From the NCBI GenBank assembly GCA_007570785.1, contig ML664199.1, positions 22,116,748 through 22,180,747 of the forward strand: 64,000 nt of DNA, in the 5' to 3' direction. Positions within the stretch are counted from its first letter, which is position 1; every line of letters begins with the position of its first letter. Shown one piece after another: positions 1-11,744 of the stretch. Source of the stretch: Antilocapra americana (taxonomy: Eukaryota > Chordata > Mammalia > Artiodactyla > Antilocapridae). Under the pieces are notes generated by a model that saw only the letters and a list, made by a program, of their open reading frames with translations, did not search any database and was not told the DNA's origin. The translations under genes and the position numbers were made by a program.

Positions 1-1339
1 AATGATCAAACTTACATAGTATATAGGTTTTATTTTTACAAAATATTTGCTTCCAGCAGAGTGTATCTTAATTCACAAATGCAGAAATCTGTCATTAAGA
101 TCTGACCCAGCGGCATGGCATTGTCAAATGCAATAACGTATCTTTTAATAGTTTTATATCAAGGAAGGATATAACATATCATTAGTTTAAATGTATTTGC
201 AAGCAATTACCCCCACCAGGATATTTGAAAATGCTCATGCAAAATTGATGAAATTCTGACATGCTTAAACATTGTTCATTTGGCTCAATTCCTTATGTAT
301 AGAAAAAATAGAATAAATAATTCTGCTGCCATTTGCAAACTCCTGTTAGGCATTTTTATTCCATTCAGGACTTCTGAGCTGCCTTTAAACTATAGCCCTT
401 GGTGATTATTTGGGGCAAAAGCAGTTTCATATATGTTTAATTTTAAATAACGGACTATATTTTTCATTCTCCTTATTATCGTTCAATGTAGTAATTTAAA
501 TATGGAGTAAATTTACTACATGTCAGCTGCCTTTCTTTTACAAAATAGGATAAATTATTAAATGAGTGGAGGTTGTTTGACAACCAGTTTTCCAGTATTA
601 CACAAAAGAAAGACCTTTGACATTCAGCTGTCTTTTGAAAAGAATAAAGTATAAATCAATTAAGCCACTGTGCTGTGGTTCAGAAATGCCATTTTATGAC
701 ACATTTTGCTTTGCCTCTCAGGTGACTTTCAGAGAGCTCCATTATTACATGGAAAACAGAATGATAACAATGCTGCGGTCCTCCTGTGCCTTTCCTGGGT
801 TTCTAAAACCTTCCTTGGCTGAAGCACATCTTAACCAAAACATCAGACACACATCAAGTCAACAGGTTCCTTTCTAATTTTTCTTAACTACACTAGTGAA
901 TATTATTTACTAATGATGGATTAAGCATTATGTTTCTGCTTTTGGATGTTTGCCTGCAATTCTTAATATGTTCACTGTATCAGAGCAGAGAAACCTTATG
1001 CTAAACATCTCATCACCCTTTATGCAAGCCAGGTGAAAAACCACATTGCAATATCTTTCTATTCTATCCCTCAATACCATAATAACATCTGTGTAATTAA
1101 CAATACTTTGAGCTCTGTCAAAATGAAATCACTTTTATTCTTCTCCAAAGAAGAATCATCTATTAACTATGTGTGACCCCCAAATACATTTTTCTTTACT
1201 AACGTCACTAGTAACTATACCTTCTATAATATTCATCTGTCTACCCAAACCATAAAGAGTAGTCAGATTATTTTTTTTAATCTAGCTAATCTTTTGTAAA
1301 AATCAGTCAGACTGCTTATTTGGAGGGTCACTTAATAGG
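1..1339. other. Single-copy AT-rich noncoding stretch
   Basis: I recognise no repeat family, exon or RNA gene here. One frame at 617-877 is open for 86 codons, but the peptide resembles nothing I know and has no splice or promoter context. The sequence has complex, non-repetitive AT-rich composition, which is compatible with ordinary intergenic or intronic DNA. Confidence 0.6.
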
Positions 1340-1705
1340 TACTTTTGGAGTACAGTTTCTGAGCACAGCACTGCTGTGGGGCAGATTAAACAACAGGAAG
1401 GAGGGTAAGACAGACAAAAGAGAAGGTATGGTCTCTTCTCTGAAGAAAATTAGAATGTAACTGAAAAGAGAGAAGACCAGTTGGTTCACATAGAACAATT
1501 AGCAAGGCACACAAACTGTATCTAATTGGGCTAAGTGACAGAATATAATTGTAATAGGAGGTTAGAGAAAGCAGACATCAATAAAGACTGAACATCTACA
1601 TTTAGAAAAGCTTCATGGATGATGGGTTGCGTACAATGGATAAGATTTAGATGCTTGGAAAGAGGGGAGGAGATTAGAGGTGGGATGGTAACAATTCTTT
1701 GAATG
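1340..1705 (-). mobile_element. L2 (CR1-class) LINE fragment, antisense
   Basis: The stretch has the purine-rich wording of the L2 3' region read in reverse (pieces such as GGAGGTTAGAGAA and GGAAAGAGGGGAGGAGAT in the expected order). Divergence is high, so both the ends and the family call are soft. Confidence 0.4.
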
Positions 1706-2077
1706 TGTAAAATGTACTTCAAAAATTCTGAAACAAAAGGGTTCCTGCAAAGTAGTAGGAAGCTAAAATAAATATACTGCATAGTATCTACTTTGGAGAG
1801 CTCCCAAGGTCAGTAAAAAATAAACATTTAGGTGGGTTACATTAAGCACTATTGATCCACTAACTCTTTATGACAAGGGACTGCCAAGAATAAAGTATCC
1901 ACGAGGGTGCTGGTAGGATTGCCAAATGGGGGAAGAGGGGAAAGTAAGAAGGCTGAGAGTAATCCAAGAATGGGTTAATAACTAGCTACGATGTGATGGA
2001 GATGCTTCTCAAGACTGCCAGTGAGCCAACAGAATATAGGGGATGAAGGCGAGGGAGGCACCAAAATGTACTGGGAT
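1706..2077. other. Unassigned noncoding stretch
   Basis: No gene or recognisable repeat is visible. It could be more of the degraded L2 that precedes it. Confidence 0.5.
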
Positions 2078-2369
2078 ATACTGAATCAGGGAGAAGGCAA
2101 TGGCAACCCACTCCAGTACTCATGCCTGGAAAATCCCATGGACGGAGGAGCCTGGTAGGCTGCAGTCCATGAAGTCACGAAGAATGGGACATGACTGAGT
2201 GACTTCCCTTTCACTTTCATGCATTGGAGAAGGAAATGGCAACCCATTCCAGTGTTCTTGCCTGGAGAATCCCAGGGACAGTGGAGCCTGGTGGGCTGCC
2301 GTCTATGGGGTTGCACAGAGTCGGACACGACTGAAGTGATTTAGCAGCAGCAGCAGCATACTGAATCAG
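2078..2369 (+). mobile_element. Bov-A2 SINE with target-site duplication
   Basis: This is a ruminant Bov-A2 dimer: two copies of the Bov-A monomer, each opening with GGAGAAGGNAATGGCAACCC, joined by a CTTTCACTTTCATGCATT-type linker and ending in an (AGC)n tail. The 12-base duplication ATACTGAATCAG flanks it at 2078-2089 and 2358-2369, so the insert itself is 2090-2357. Bov-A2 is nonautonomous and is moved by BovB LINE enzymes (family knowledge). A minus-strand open frame across it (2086-2328) is a SINE translation and not a gene. Confidence 0.95.
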
Positions 2370-2968
2370 AGCAAATGAGAAATTACGATGTCCCCCACAG
2401 GTAGATTAAAAAAGGGCTGTATTTTCTAAAGGAATATCAAAAGAAGGGATGGAAAATACGATTATTTTTTTAATTTTTCAACCACTTATTTGGAGCCACA
2501 CGACCTGGGAATAGTGTGGCCTCACTAGTCTCACCCATAGCTAATGCCACAGAACATTCATTTCAGCATTACTCTTCCCTGCTTAACAACACAGAGCCTC
2601 AGAGTCCATCACTGAATTCTGGGCAGATGTTACAAATGAATCAGAATTAATAAATATAAACATACACTCACACACATACTCTAATACCCCATACTCTAAT
2701 ACCTCATTCAGAAAGAAATGTGGCTCGAAACCACATTTAAGCTGGAAGTACCTATTTTCTCATGGCATAATATTTAGGAAGAGGTGACTGAAAGACAGAG
2801 AAAACCATATTTACATGTGCACATATACATAAACACACACACACAACTTTTATAGCAAGGTCTCTACAGACAACAGAATATTTAAAGATTGGGGGGCAGG
2901 GGAGGCAATTCTTCCATTAATTTGAGCCAATGAATGAAATTCTAGGACAGATAATGACTAAAGTGAGA
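2370..2968. other. Unassigned noncoding stretch with a small tandem duplication
   Basis: Most of this stretch is single-copy. A 15-base unit beginning ATACTCTAATACC occurs twice in a row at 2676-2690 and 2691-2705, and a short CA tract lies near 2835-2845. No coding or RNA gene signal is visible. Confidence 0.6.
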
Positions 2969-3168
2969 GTGTTAATTGCTCAGTCGTGTCCAACTCTTTG
3001 GGACCCCATGGACTAGCCTGCCAGGCTCCCCTGTCCATAAGATTCTTCAAGGCAAGACTAATAGAGTGGGTTGCCATTTCCTCCTTCAGGGGATCTTCCT
3101 GACCCAGGGATCAAACCCAGGCCTCCTGCATTGCAGATGAATTATTTACTATATGAGCCACTGGGTGA
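2969..3168 (-). mobile_element. Bov-tA SINE, antisense
   Basis: Reverse complement of a tRNA-headed Bov-tA: the Bov-A body (CAGTCGTGTCCAACTCTTTG start) is followed by the tRNA-derived head ending near GAGCCACTGGG. It abuts the tail of the next SINE and seems to have inserted into that tail. Confidence 0.88.
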
Positions 3169-3483
3169 AGTGAAAGTGAAAGTCGCTTAGTTGTGTCCAG
3201 CTCTTTGTGACCCCATGGACTATACAGTCCATGGAATTCTCCAGGCCAGAATACTGGAGTGGCTAGCCTTTCCCTTCCCAGGAGATTTTCCCAACTCAAG
3301 GATTGAACCCAGGCCTCCCACATTGCAGGCAGATTTTTTACCAGCTGAACCACAAGGGAAGCCCAAAAATATCGGAGTGGGTAGCCTATCCCTTCTCCAA
3401 TAGAGCTTTCTGACCCACAAATAGAACCAGGGTCTCCTGCATTGCAGGCACATTCTTTACCAACTGAGCTATCAGGGAACCCC
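3169..3483 (-). mobile_element. Bov-tA SINE with two tRNA-derived heads, antisense
   Basis: Read on the minus strand, one tRNA-like head (3366-3483) is followed by a second (about 3290-3365) and then a Bov-A body ending in a GTGAAAGT-type tail. Tandem-headed Bov-tA elements are, to my memory, a recurrent ruminant subfamily, so this is probably one element and not two chance insertions. The 141-codon minus frame at 3111-3536 reads through this SINE and is not a gene. Confidence 0.8.
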
Positions 3484-4640
3484 ACTAAGAAAGCCCCGTT
3501 AAACACTAAGTCCACCAGCAAACGATGAGTAAGCAAGAAACAAAATCCCCACCATCATTTCCCAATAAGAATACCACTGGCAGCAAATGCAGTTAAATTC
3601 CAGGTGGCTTCAAGAAGCGAGCAGCTGGACAAGGACTCAGCCCAAAAGAGAAAGGTGAGTGGAGAAAAAAAAGTGAGAGAAAGCTTCAGCATTTGTCTGA
3701 AGAAGAGGAGACTCTGAGGGAACTTAATAATAGCTTTCAAGTATCTGTCTGAAGAGTTATTCTACAGGGAATGCTGACCAGCTGTTCTCCATCTTTATTC
3801 AGGGCAGAACAAAAGGAGATACACTGAACTACAGGATGAAGGATTTAATTTAGACATAGAGAGAGTCGCTTGATAATAAGTGTTATTAGATGTTGGAATC
3901 AGTGTCTGAGGCAGCCCTGTTCTTCATAGGACTTGCAGACAGAAAAATTCATGCATGGGCCTTGGAGCCCAACTGAGGTGGGCAGTGCTTGATGGTGGTT
4001 AAGTATAGGTTTATTGAGCTCCTCTGTCCCCTTCCAGTCCCAGTACCTAAGATGAACTCCATCCACCCAAGTCTACCAGGTCAGTTAGAGCCACTCCCAA
4101 GAACAAAGAGAAAGTGGGCTACTCCCCAGCATGCAGACGCTCAACCATGTTTAACAAGGTGCCAGGAAAAACAAGCAGCCTGAGCATGGATTCCCAAGCC
4201 TTGTTAAATGCAGTTTATGACTTTCACAAAAGTGCTCTGTCTTAATTTGCTTCTTTCCTATAAATGAAATGGGGTACATTTAGTATTCCTATGGGGCTGC
4301 TACAGTGGCCAAGTCATGCTGCCTATAGATTTTAAAAATGCCAAGCAGGGGTACCCACATTGAAAATCTTGAGATAGAGAGGGAGGAGCCATAGGCCCTG
4401 GTACCTGACATGTGCTAGAATTACTGGCATATATCCGATCCTTTGTTTTCTTCCTCCTTCTCTGTTTCTCTCATTGCCCTTTCTGGTAAAAATAGATGTG
4501 CAAGGATAGCCCTGCACTAACTGAAAATGTAATCTGCAAGTTTGTGTTACTTTTTGCACTGTCTTTTCCCATGTAGTCCAAATTTGGGCAGTTTTATAAT
4601 GTTGTTTAAAAATAAGAACCTTTAGAGTCGTGTAAGGATG
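3484..4640. other. Single-copy noncoding stretch
   Basis: No recognised repeat, exon or RNA gene. The purine-rich part near 3640-3690 is low-complexity only in a mild sense. Confidence 0.55.
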
Positions 4641-4859
4641 CATGTTTGTGCTCTCAGTCATATCCAACTCTTTGCGACCCCATGGACTGTAACCTGCCAC
4701 GCTCCTCTGTCCATGGGATTTTCCAGGAAAGAATATTGGAGTGGGTTGCCATTTCTTCCTCTGGAGGATCTTCCCGACCCAGGGACTGAACCCATGTCTC
4801 CTTAGGCACCTGCATTGGCAGGCAGATAGATTCTTTGCCACCGAGCCACCTGGGAAGCC
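4641..4859 (-). mobile_element. Bov-tA SINE, antisense
   Basis: The plus strand reads as the reverse complement of Bov-tA: a Bov-A body with CTCTTTGCGACCCCATGGAC, then the tRNA head ending GAGCCACCTGGGAAGCC. I could not find a convincing target-site duplication. The 169- and 74-codon minus frames here are SINE translations. Confidence 0.93.
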
Positions 4860-5289
4860 TAGTATTTCTTAATAGCATATACCTTGTACTTATGAAAGCT
4901 TACTATATGTTTATTATATGAATGACTAGGGATTCTATTTTTTGCACTCCCACACAACCCATATTGAAGGTCTCCTAATGGATAAGCACTTCCAACAACT
5001 TTGCTTTCCTTGTAAAATGAGTCATCAATCCTCCCAGTATCTGAGTTGTTCTCTCATCAATGAAGAATCAGGTGTCCTGGAAGGTAGAGAGAACATCCTG
5101 CATATGCTGTGCAGAGCTGGACAAGTCCTTCCTTCCCTCAATACCAATGTCCTTTGTAGTCAGGAACTGGGCCCCCTCTTCTCCATATTCCCAAAATTGT
5201 TTTCCATCATACTTGGAGCAGAGATATTCCACTAGTATCTCCTAACAAAAGTAAATACAAAACACAGAACACAAGAAATTAAACGTTGT
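4860..5289. other. Single-copy noncoding stretch
   Basis: Two overlapping short frames (4942-5235 and 5060-5245) are open, but neither peptide is recognisable. No repeat is seen. Confidence 0.5.
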
Positions 5290-5525
5290 GCTTCAAGACA
5301 TGTGCTGCGGAGCAAGAGTGCCCTGATTCAAATCCCAGCTCTGCCATTTACTGAATGTGTGGCCTTAGGCAAAATATTTGTAATCTCTTTGTGCCTCATT
5401 TATTAAATGTAGATTATGATAGTACCTTCCTCATTAAGTTGTTATGAGGATTAGCTATGTTCTATCTATAAAGCACTTGGAACAGTAGGTGATAGGTTAT
5501 ACACCAAATGTACTACATAAATAAA
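5290..5525 (+). mobile_element. MIR SINE
   Basis: A nearly full MIR in the sense direction. The core wording is intact: CAAATCCCAGCTCTGCC, TGTGTGGCCTTAGGCAAA, GTGCCTCATTTATTAAATG and GTTATGAGGATTAG in order. MIRs are ancient tRNA-derived SINEs shared by all mammals. Confidence 0.88.
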
Positions 5526-6324
5526 GGGATGCTGGGGCTCATGAATACACTTCCTAGTCTACCAGCAGGTTAAAGTGTTTGGCAGCTCTGCTTGGGGTCA
5601 GCAGTTGTTCTGTCCCCAAACCACCAGGAAGACAATGCCTATGGTGATGGTAAGCTTCAAGTACGGTCATAAATACTCAAAATGCTTTGAAAGTTCCTAC
5701 TAGAAGCAAAGACCAAAAGGGGGACAATGACTTGGTTGAGCAAAATTGAAAAGATGAATCACAACGATCATCTTTTCCATTACTGAATGTCTATAGACCT
5801 ATTTGAAATTAGAGCCAGCATCTTCCATTTCCCCAGTGAGAGGAAACTGCTAGTGTTGTTGATCAGCACTGATATTAGAGGGACATCTAAGAAGCAGATC
5901 CAAAAGTAACATTAATAGCAACCAGAGCATCAGGCCTGGTTGAGATACACATTGCTGCATGACAGGTAAATGGCACAGGGACTTCCATTCACTCCTTCTG
6001 TGCAGACATGGTCCTCTTTCTCACTGAACTTAAACTTCTCCTTGTGAAGCTCTTTTCTGCATGCATTCCCTTCATATCAACTAGAGCTGGACCAGACAGG
6101 GAATAAAACAAAGGGCTTAAAACTTTGCTTCTAGATCCCAGAAGTAACATGACAGCGCTTCGCAGACACCAAATACAAACAGATCCATTTCCAAGGAACA
6201 ATAACCATGTGGACCTTTGGAAGGTAGGAAATTCTTCCCCATCCTGCATTATTGCCTGCCAATTGAGGATTATTTCTCTTCAGTCAGAAATACTTATATT
6301 CTTAAAGATACTGCATCCAAATGT
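5526..6324. other. Single-copy noncoding stretch
   Basis: No repeat recognised. An 86-codon minus frame (5989-6249) is open without any family resemblance. Confidence 0.5.
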
Positions 6325-6430
6325 GTTCATTCAGTCTATGTTATATTCCTATTAAGTGTTAGGCATGGTGTTAGGTTTTTATAGAGTTCAGAAGTATAGC
6401 ATATAATTCTAGTCCTCTGAAAACTTACAA
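6325..6430 (-). mobile_element. L2 3' end fragment, antisense
   Basis: The wording CTATTAAGTGTTAGGCATGGTGTTAGG matches, in degraded form, the antisense L2 terminus (the 'gcacctactatgtgcc...' motif). It is short and diverged. Confidence 0.45.
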
Positions 6431-8045
6431 GCCAGTTTGGAAAGCATTATTTTTATAAATAAAAATCAGAAAATAATTCAAAATATTATGGTAATAAAAT
6501 GGCCTGGCAATAAGTACTGGTATGGTAATAAAATGCTTTATTCTATCATTCAAATAGGAAGAAAGTTCTAAAGAATGAAGTTTTATGTGGGCCAGAACAG
6601 TAAGTAAACATATATTATCAGCAGGCATAATGTGGCCCTTATACGATGGCTGATGTGTGGATTGGAAAGGGGAAAAGCAAAAGGGAAATGCTCGAAGATG
6701 GAAGTGATGCCGCTGTCCAGGAGAGACATATCTGATCACTTCCACCAAAGAACAAGCAATTCTGAGATCTTCTCATCACAAAATTTCTGCCAACTCCAAA
6801 GTGTCCAAGGACTTAGAGACTCCAAGAGAACACATTCAAACAGGAGGGTACATTCTCCAAAGTCACAGAAAACATCTACTGACCACAAACATCCATGCCA
6901 AAGGCTTCTCAGGAATGGAAGCACAAAGAAAGGGTCAGCCAACCAGCCTTGGTTCACAAACTCTCTCAACTCTTTTAAAGTATTGCTTCAAGAGAAAAGG
7001 TTAAATGAGGTTTGAGTGCAGTGTAATAAAACTTCACTGTTCATAAAGCTCTGTGTGATAAATGTATGTATGGTTACTGTATAAAAATATTGGGGTCAGA
7101 AGCCAAAGATCTCTGAGGTTAAGGATTTTTTGCATGGATAGGTGAAGGAGCCCAAATCATCAAATCTCAAGAAAATGGCAGCTTGTCAGTCAAAGACACA
7201 ATCTGCTTCAGCTCACCAGAGAAGCCCTTTCCCAAACTCCACTCAGCCCGATGTTATAAGCACTCTAGCCATGATATACAGCACACTATGGCATGTAATT
7301 TGTTTGGTTCCAAGAGACTAAGACAAAGGTTTGGAAGGTTCACTGCATTGGAAAAGAGATATGCCTGGCTGCAGGTTTTCACATTTGTAAAAAAAAAAAA
7401 AAAAATCCCCTATTCCTCAATAATAGGACATCAAAGGAGAGGCAGGAATTGGTAGTCATGGCATAGCTAAGAAGGAAATATCTCAACTCCTGCAATGCAT
7501 GCCAAGGTCTGCAAGCAAACAAGAAGGACCTTTGACAAAGTCCTATAAAGAAAGGCCTGACTCTGCTTATGAGTAACTTCGGCCTATGGCATAATTTGTG
7601 CCATATGTTTCGAAACAGTAAAACTGACTCCTGCAGCAGAGAGAGCTGTGTGAAAATATCACGGGACTCATCATTCAGCACAATGGAGAACCCATTTTCA
7701 CTTCTGATCCAACCTAGGACTTGTTCTTCTAAGTAAAAAACAGAACAAACAACAATAAAAGAAAACTTAGATTACGTAGACCCTCTCCTTTGTACTATGG
7801 GAGCTGGACACAGGAGAGGGGGTGAGAGAAACCAAAAGCTGTGGATACAAGGGTCAAGTTAAAGAAAGTTCCTGTAAGTAACTGACTGCATACAATTTGT
7901 AGAACCTGTTTAATAAAAGCAGAGTCTTCTTTAGAAATCTCTGGGTACAAACTTCTATTTGAAATCTAAATTTGAGCCATCACTGTGTCAGAGATGAAGA
8001 ATCCCTTGCAGTTCTAAGAAGTGGAAAATTAGCTTCCATTTTTGA
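6431..8045. other. Unassigned noncoding stretch with an A17 run
   Basis: A 127-codon plus frame (6632-7015) has no recognisable domain. A run of 17 A lies at 7389-7405 without a recognisable LINE, SINE or AATAAA signal just upstream, so I cannot say which element, if any, it tails. Confidence 0.5.
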
Positions 8046-8225
8046 GCCGTTATCATGAACTGGACATACTATCTTCACTTAGTCCTTACAACAGCCCTAT
8101 GAGTGTATCACGTTATTACTCAACTGGAGAAACAAGGAGAGAGGTAACATATTACCCAAGTGTAGATAGTTAGTGAGCATCAGTGAGATTCCAGAGAAAT
8201 CTATCTGCCTCTAAAGCCCATGTTC
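8046..8225 (-). mobile_element. MIR SINE, antisense, diverged
   Basis: The order of pieces fits an antisense MIR: CCTTACAACAGCCCTATGAG, an 'ACTCAACTGGAGAAAC' stretch where the consensus has a bases-to-'gaggaaact' block, then the region expected to read 'gcccaaggtcacacagctagtaa'. It is diverged but in order. Confidence 0.6.
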
Positions 8226-8739
8226 CTATCATACTTTTTGTAGCCTTGGCAGAGTGGTCATACTGGCAGCTATAATCAAAACCTCCAGCCTGGCATGAAG
8301 TACAAAACATTTAGCCAGACCTGACTTTAAAAATAGGAGAAATCTAAACCATAGAGAAAAGACAGAAAAGCCCTTAGCTTAAGTTGGCTATAATTTTCAT
8401 TAAACCCTTGGAGATAGATTTGGAAATAAATATCATAACCCTGAATATGGTTTATAGTTTGCTGTATGGATGTATTCTTACATGACTACATAGTAAACCA
8501 AATACAGTTCAGGGTTTCCACATGTATTCCCAATTTTTTCCTTTTATTGAGTTTATAAAGTCCCCAAAACATCTTAGATACTGTTACAGAGAGACATCTA
8601 TAAAAGCAGACTCCAACTGTTTAAAATCAAGATGCAGGGACTTGAAAGGAGATGGTCAGGTGAATACCCTAGTTTATAGCTTGTTTCACACATTTGAGCT
8701 TGTTTCTTGCTTAGTGAAGCTGAGCACAAAATACTCAAT
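8226..8739. other. Unassigned noncoding stretch
   Basis: Nothing recognised apart from ordinary AT-rich sequence. A 96-codon plus frame (8522-8812) runs into the antisense L1 and is not convincing. Confidence 0.5.
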
Positions 8740-9394
8740 TTTTTCCTGCCCACTACAAGTTCATGAAGCAATTCTCCTGTTATATTTGAAAAGTTTTACC
8801 TTTTACATTTAAACCCACAATACACCTGGAATTGATTTGTGTATATAGTGTGTTGTAGGATTCAAGATTCTATTTTCCCCTCCATATGGATATCCAAATA
8901 CCAATTATTGAAATGACAATTATTTTCCCCATTGCATTGAAGTAGAACCTATGTTTTATTGTAAGAAAACTAACTTTTAATATCCGATACTATAAATCTT
9001 CCAACTTCATTATTTTCTTGGCTATTCTTCCTATGTACATTTCCCCAGAAATTTTAGAATCAGCTTATCAATTTCCATGAACAAATCTGTTGAGACTTTT
9101 TCCTGGAATGGCACTAAATCCATAGGTTAATTTGGGAAAAATTGACATCTTTACAATGCTGAGTCTGTTAATCCAAGAACGTGACATGTTTTATTTAATT
9201 TCTCAATAATATTTTAGAGTGTTCTTTATAGGAGACTTGCAAATCTTTCATAAGATTTATTGCTAAATAATTTATCATTTGATGCTATCTTAAGTGGCAT
9301 CATTCTTTAAATTTTAATTTCCTACAGTTTATTACTATTTGCTTGGATTTTGACAATTAAGGGTCTTTCACAAATCCATGCAAGGTTTTTTTAA
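8740..9394 (-). mobile_element. L1M LINE, antisense: ORF2 C-terminal part (copy A, first piece)
   Basis: Reverse complement of the L1 ORF2 3' part. Landmarks in order are the 'facing' of the CATATGGATATCCAAATACC block, TTTTCCCCATTGCATTGA, TTAGAATCAGCTTATCAATTT and GTCTGTTAATCCAAGAACGTG. Divergence and stops show it is long dead. The copy is interrupted at about 9395 by a BovB element and resumes at about 10600. Confidence 0.85.
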
Positions 9395-9396
9395 CC

Positions 9397-10583
9397 TCAG
9401 AAAGCATTGGCATATGACTCCCACACTTTTGTATGGGAACCATAGATCCAATTGCCAACATCTGTTGGATCATAGAAATGCAAGGAAAATTCCAGAAAAA
9501 CATCTACTTCTACTTCATTGGCTACACTAATGCTTTTGCTGTGGATCACAACAAACTGTGGAAAATTCTTAAAGAGATGGGAACACCAGACCACCTTACC
9601 TGCCGCCTGAGATATCTGTATGCAGGTCAAGAAGCAACAGTTAGAACTGGCCTTGGAACAAAGAACAATGGTCTAGTTTCAAATTGAGAAAGGAGTACAT
9701 CAAGGCTGTATATCATCACCTTAATTATTTAACTTATATGCAGAGTATATCATGCAAAATGCCAGACTCCATGAAGCACAAGCTGGAATCAAGATTGCAG
9801 GGAGATATATCAGTATCCTCAGATATGCAGATGACACCATCCTCATGGCAGAACGTGAAGAACTAAAGAGCCTCTTGATGAAAGTGAAAGAGGACAGTGA
9901 AAAGCTGGCTTAAAACTCAACATTCAAAAAATGAAGATCATGTCATCTGGTCCCATCACTTCATGCCAAATAGATGGTGAAACAATGGACAGACTATTTT
10001 CTTGGGCTCCCAAATCACTGCAGATGGTGACTGCAGCCATGAAATTAAAAGATGCTTCCTCCTTGGAAGAAAAGCTATTACCAACCTAGACAGCACGTTA
10101 AAAAGCAGAGACTTTATTGACAAAGGTCCATCTAGTCAAAGTTATGATTTTTTCAGTAGCCATGTATAGATGTAAGAGTTGGATCCTAAAGAAATCTGAG
10201 CACCAAAGAATTGATGCTTTCGAACTGTGGTGCTGGAGAAGACTCTTGAGAGTCCCTTAGACAGCAAGGAAACCTAACCATTCAATCCTAAAGGAAATCA
10301 GTCCTGAATATTTATTGGAAGGACTGATGCTGAAGCTGAAGCTCCAGTACTTTGGTCACCTAATGTGAAGAACTGACTCAACGGAAGAGACCCTGAAGCT
10401 GGGAAAGACTGAAGCCTGAAGAAGGGGACAGCAGAGGATGAGATGGTTGGATGGCATCACCAACTCAATGGACATGAATTTGAGTAAGCTCTGGGAGTAG
10501 GCGATGGAGAGGGAAGTCTGGCCTGCTCCAGTCCATGGGATCACAAAGAGACAGACCTGACTGAATGACTGAACTGAACCATA
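9397..10583 (+). mobile_element. BovB (RTE) LINE fragment, dead reverse transcriptase
   Basis: This is the 3' 1.2 kb of a BovB retrotransposon, inserted in an older L1. The reverse-transcriptase region is readable across three frames: a first piece at 9433-9687 runs through the 'NKLWKILKEMG' block, and the catalytic YADD box is encoded at 9824-9835 in a different frame, so at least one frameshift separates them. Several stop codons follow, and the 3' part (about 10200-10583) carries the familiar 'RRLLRV' and 'MRWLDGI' blocks. The 5' end is truncated and no functional enzyme can be made. BovB provides the machinery that moves Bov-A and Bov-tA SINEs and has a patchy, horizontally acquired distribution in vertebrates (established knowledge). 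Confidence 0.95.
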
Positions 10584-10599
10584 TGCACATTTATCATTC

Positions 10600-11430
10600 A
10601 AACTTTATGAACTGTGATGGTTTATTACATTGCATGTAAAACTCAATTGATTTCTGCTATGTTCACTTATTAGAATTAATAAGCTATCTTCAGGTCTTTC
10701 AGATTTTCTACAAGATCATGTTGCCTGTGAATAATGTGAATAATAATAGTTTTATTTTTTATTTCCTAACTATTATGTCTTTTATATCTTGCCTTGTTGC
10801 TCTGGTTAGGTTTTCTAGTAAATATTGAATAGAATTAGCCAGAGCAGATCTCTTTGTCTCATTCCCAAGCTCAAGGGAAATCTTGTAATACTTCACCATT
10901 AACTATGAAGACTGCTGTGGATGCTTTGTAGATACTCTTACTGAAGGAGAGTTGTTTTACATTGTGAAACATTACTTGATTTTTTCTAATTCTATGTTTG
11001 TGTCTATTAAAGTGAGCATATGATTTTTCCTATTTGTTCTCTTAATGAAGTGACTTATGTTGATTGATTTTTCAATTATTTTCTTAAGATAAACCCTGAT
11101 GCATTTTCCTTTTTACATATTATTCAACTTGGTAACACTTTTTAGAAGTTTTGCATCATTTTCCACCATTACAGGGTCTGTAATGTTCTCACTAAATTTA
11201 TGTTGACCTCACAGTGGGTTGGGAAATGCTCCATTTTTTCCTGTTGTTCTAAAGAATTGATGTAAGATTGATTTTCTTTCTTATTTAAACAATTGGTCGA
11301 CTTTACCCCCAAAACCATGTGAACCTAGATATTCTTGCAAAACTGTTTAACTAGTTATTCAATTTCTATAATAGATCTAATATTTAGATTTTTAATTTTG
11401 TCTTGTGTCAATTTTTGTAACATGATAACT
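10600..11430 (-). mobile_element. L1M LINE, antisense: ORF2 RT part (copy A, second piece)
   Basis: This continues the 8740-9394 L1 after the BovB insertion, moving further towards the L1 5' end. Landmarks are CAAGATCATGTTGCCTG, CTTGTTGCTCTGGTTAGG, CTTCACCATTAACTATGAAG and TAAACCCTGATGCATTTTCC. The collinear order across the BovB gap supports one original insertion. Confidence 0.85.
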
Positions 11431-11744
11431 GTTTGGTTCAAGGAAACTGCTGCTGAGGAGCAGAATAAAGAAATAAAGAATGAAAAGAAATGAAGATAGT
11501 CACCCTTTTATCTAAAATTTAAAATTTCTTTGTCTAAAGTTGCTCTCCTCTCCATATAGGCACAGGGACTTCAGGGGATCCAGCCAACCACAAATCTACA
11601 GCCTGTGCAGAGAACCCTAGGAATTGTAATCTAAAACAGTCGCCTTGTATGAGCTTCAGACCAGTGAACAAATTTAAAGTTTAATATGCTTTCAGGTTGT
11701 TTACTGTGAAATAAATAACCTATGTATAACTACTATTCCCACTG
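11431..11744. other. Unassigned stretch between two L1 copies
   Basis: I cannot match this to L1 or another family. It may be the original spacer between the two L1 insertions, or a further decayed fragment. Confidence 0.4.

Noticed and set aside
2955..3500. Tandem tRNA genes or CRISPR-like regular repeats
   Set aside because: The repeated tRNA-like blocks are SINE heads with degenerate promoter boxes, attached to Bov-A bodies. CRISPR arrays do not occur in mammals and the spacing is not regular.
3111..3536. 141-codon minus-strand open frame
   Set aside because: It is the translation of antisense Bov-tA SINEs, a peptide pattern that recurs all over ruminant genomes.
4332..4841. 169-codon minus-strand open frame
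   Set aside because: Its first third is Bov-tA SINE translation and the rest is featureless.
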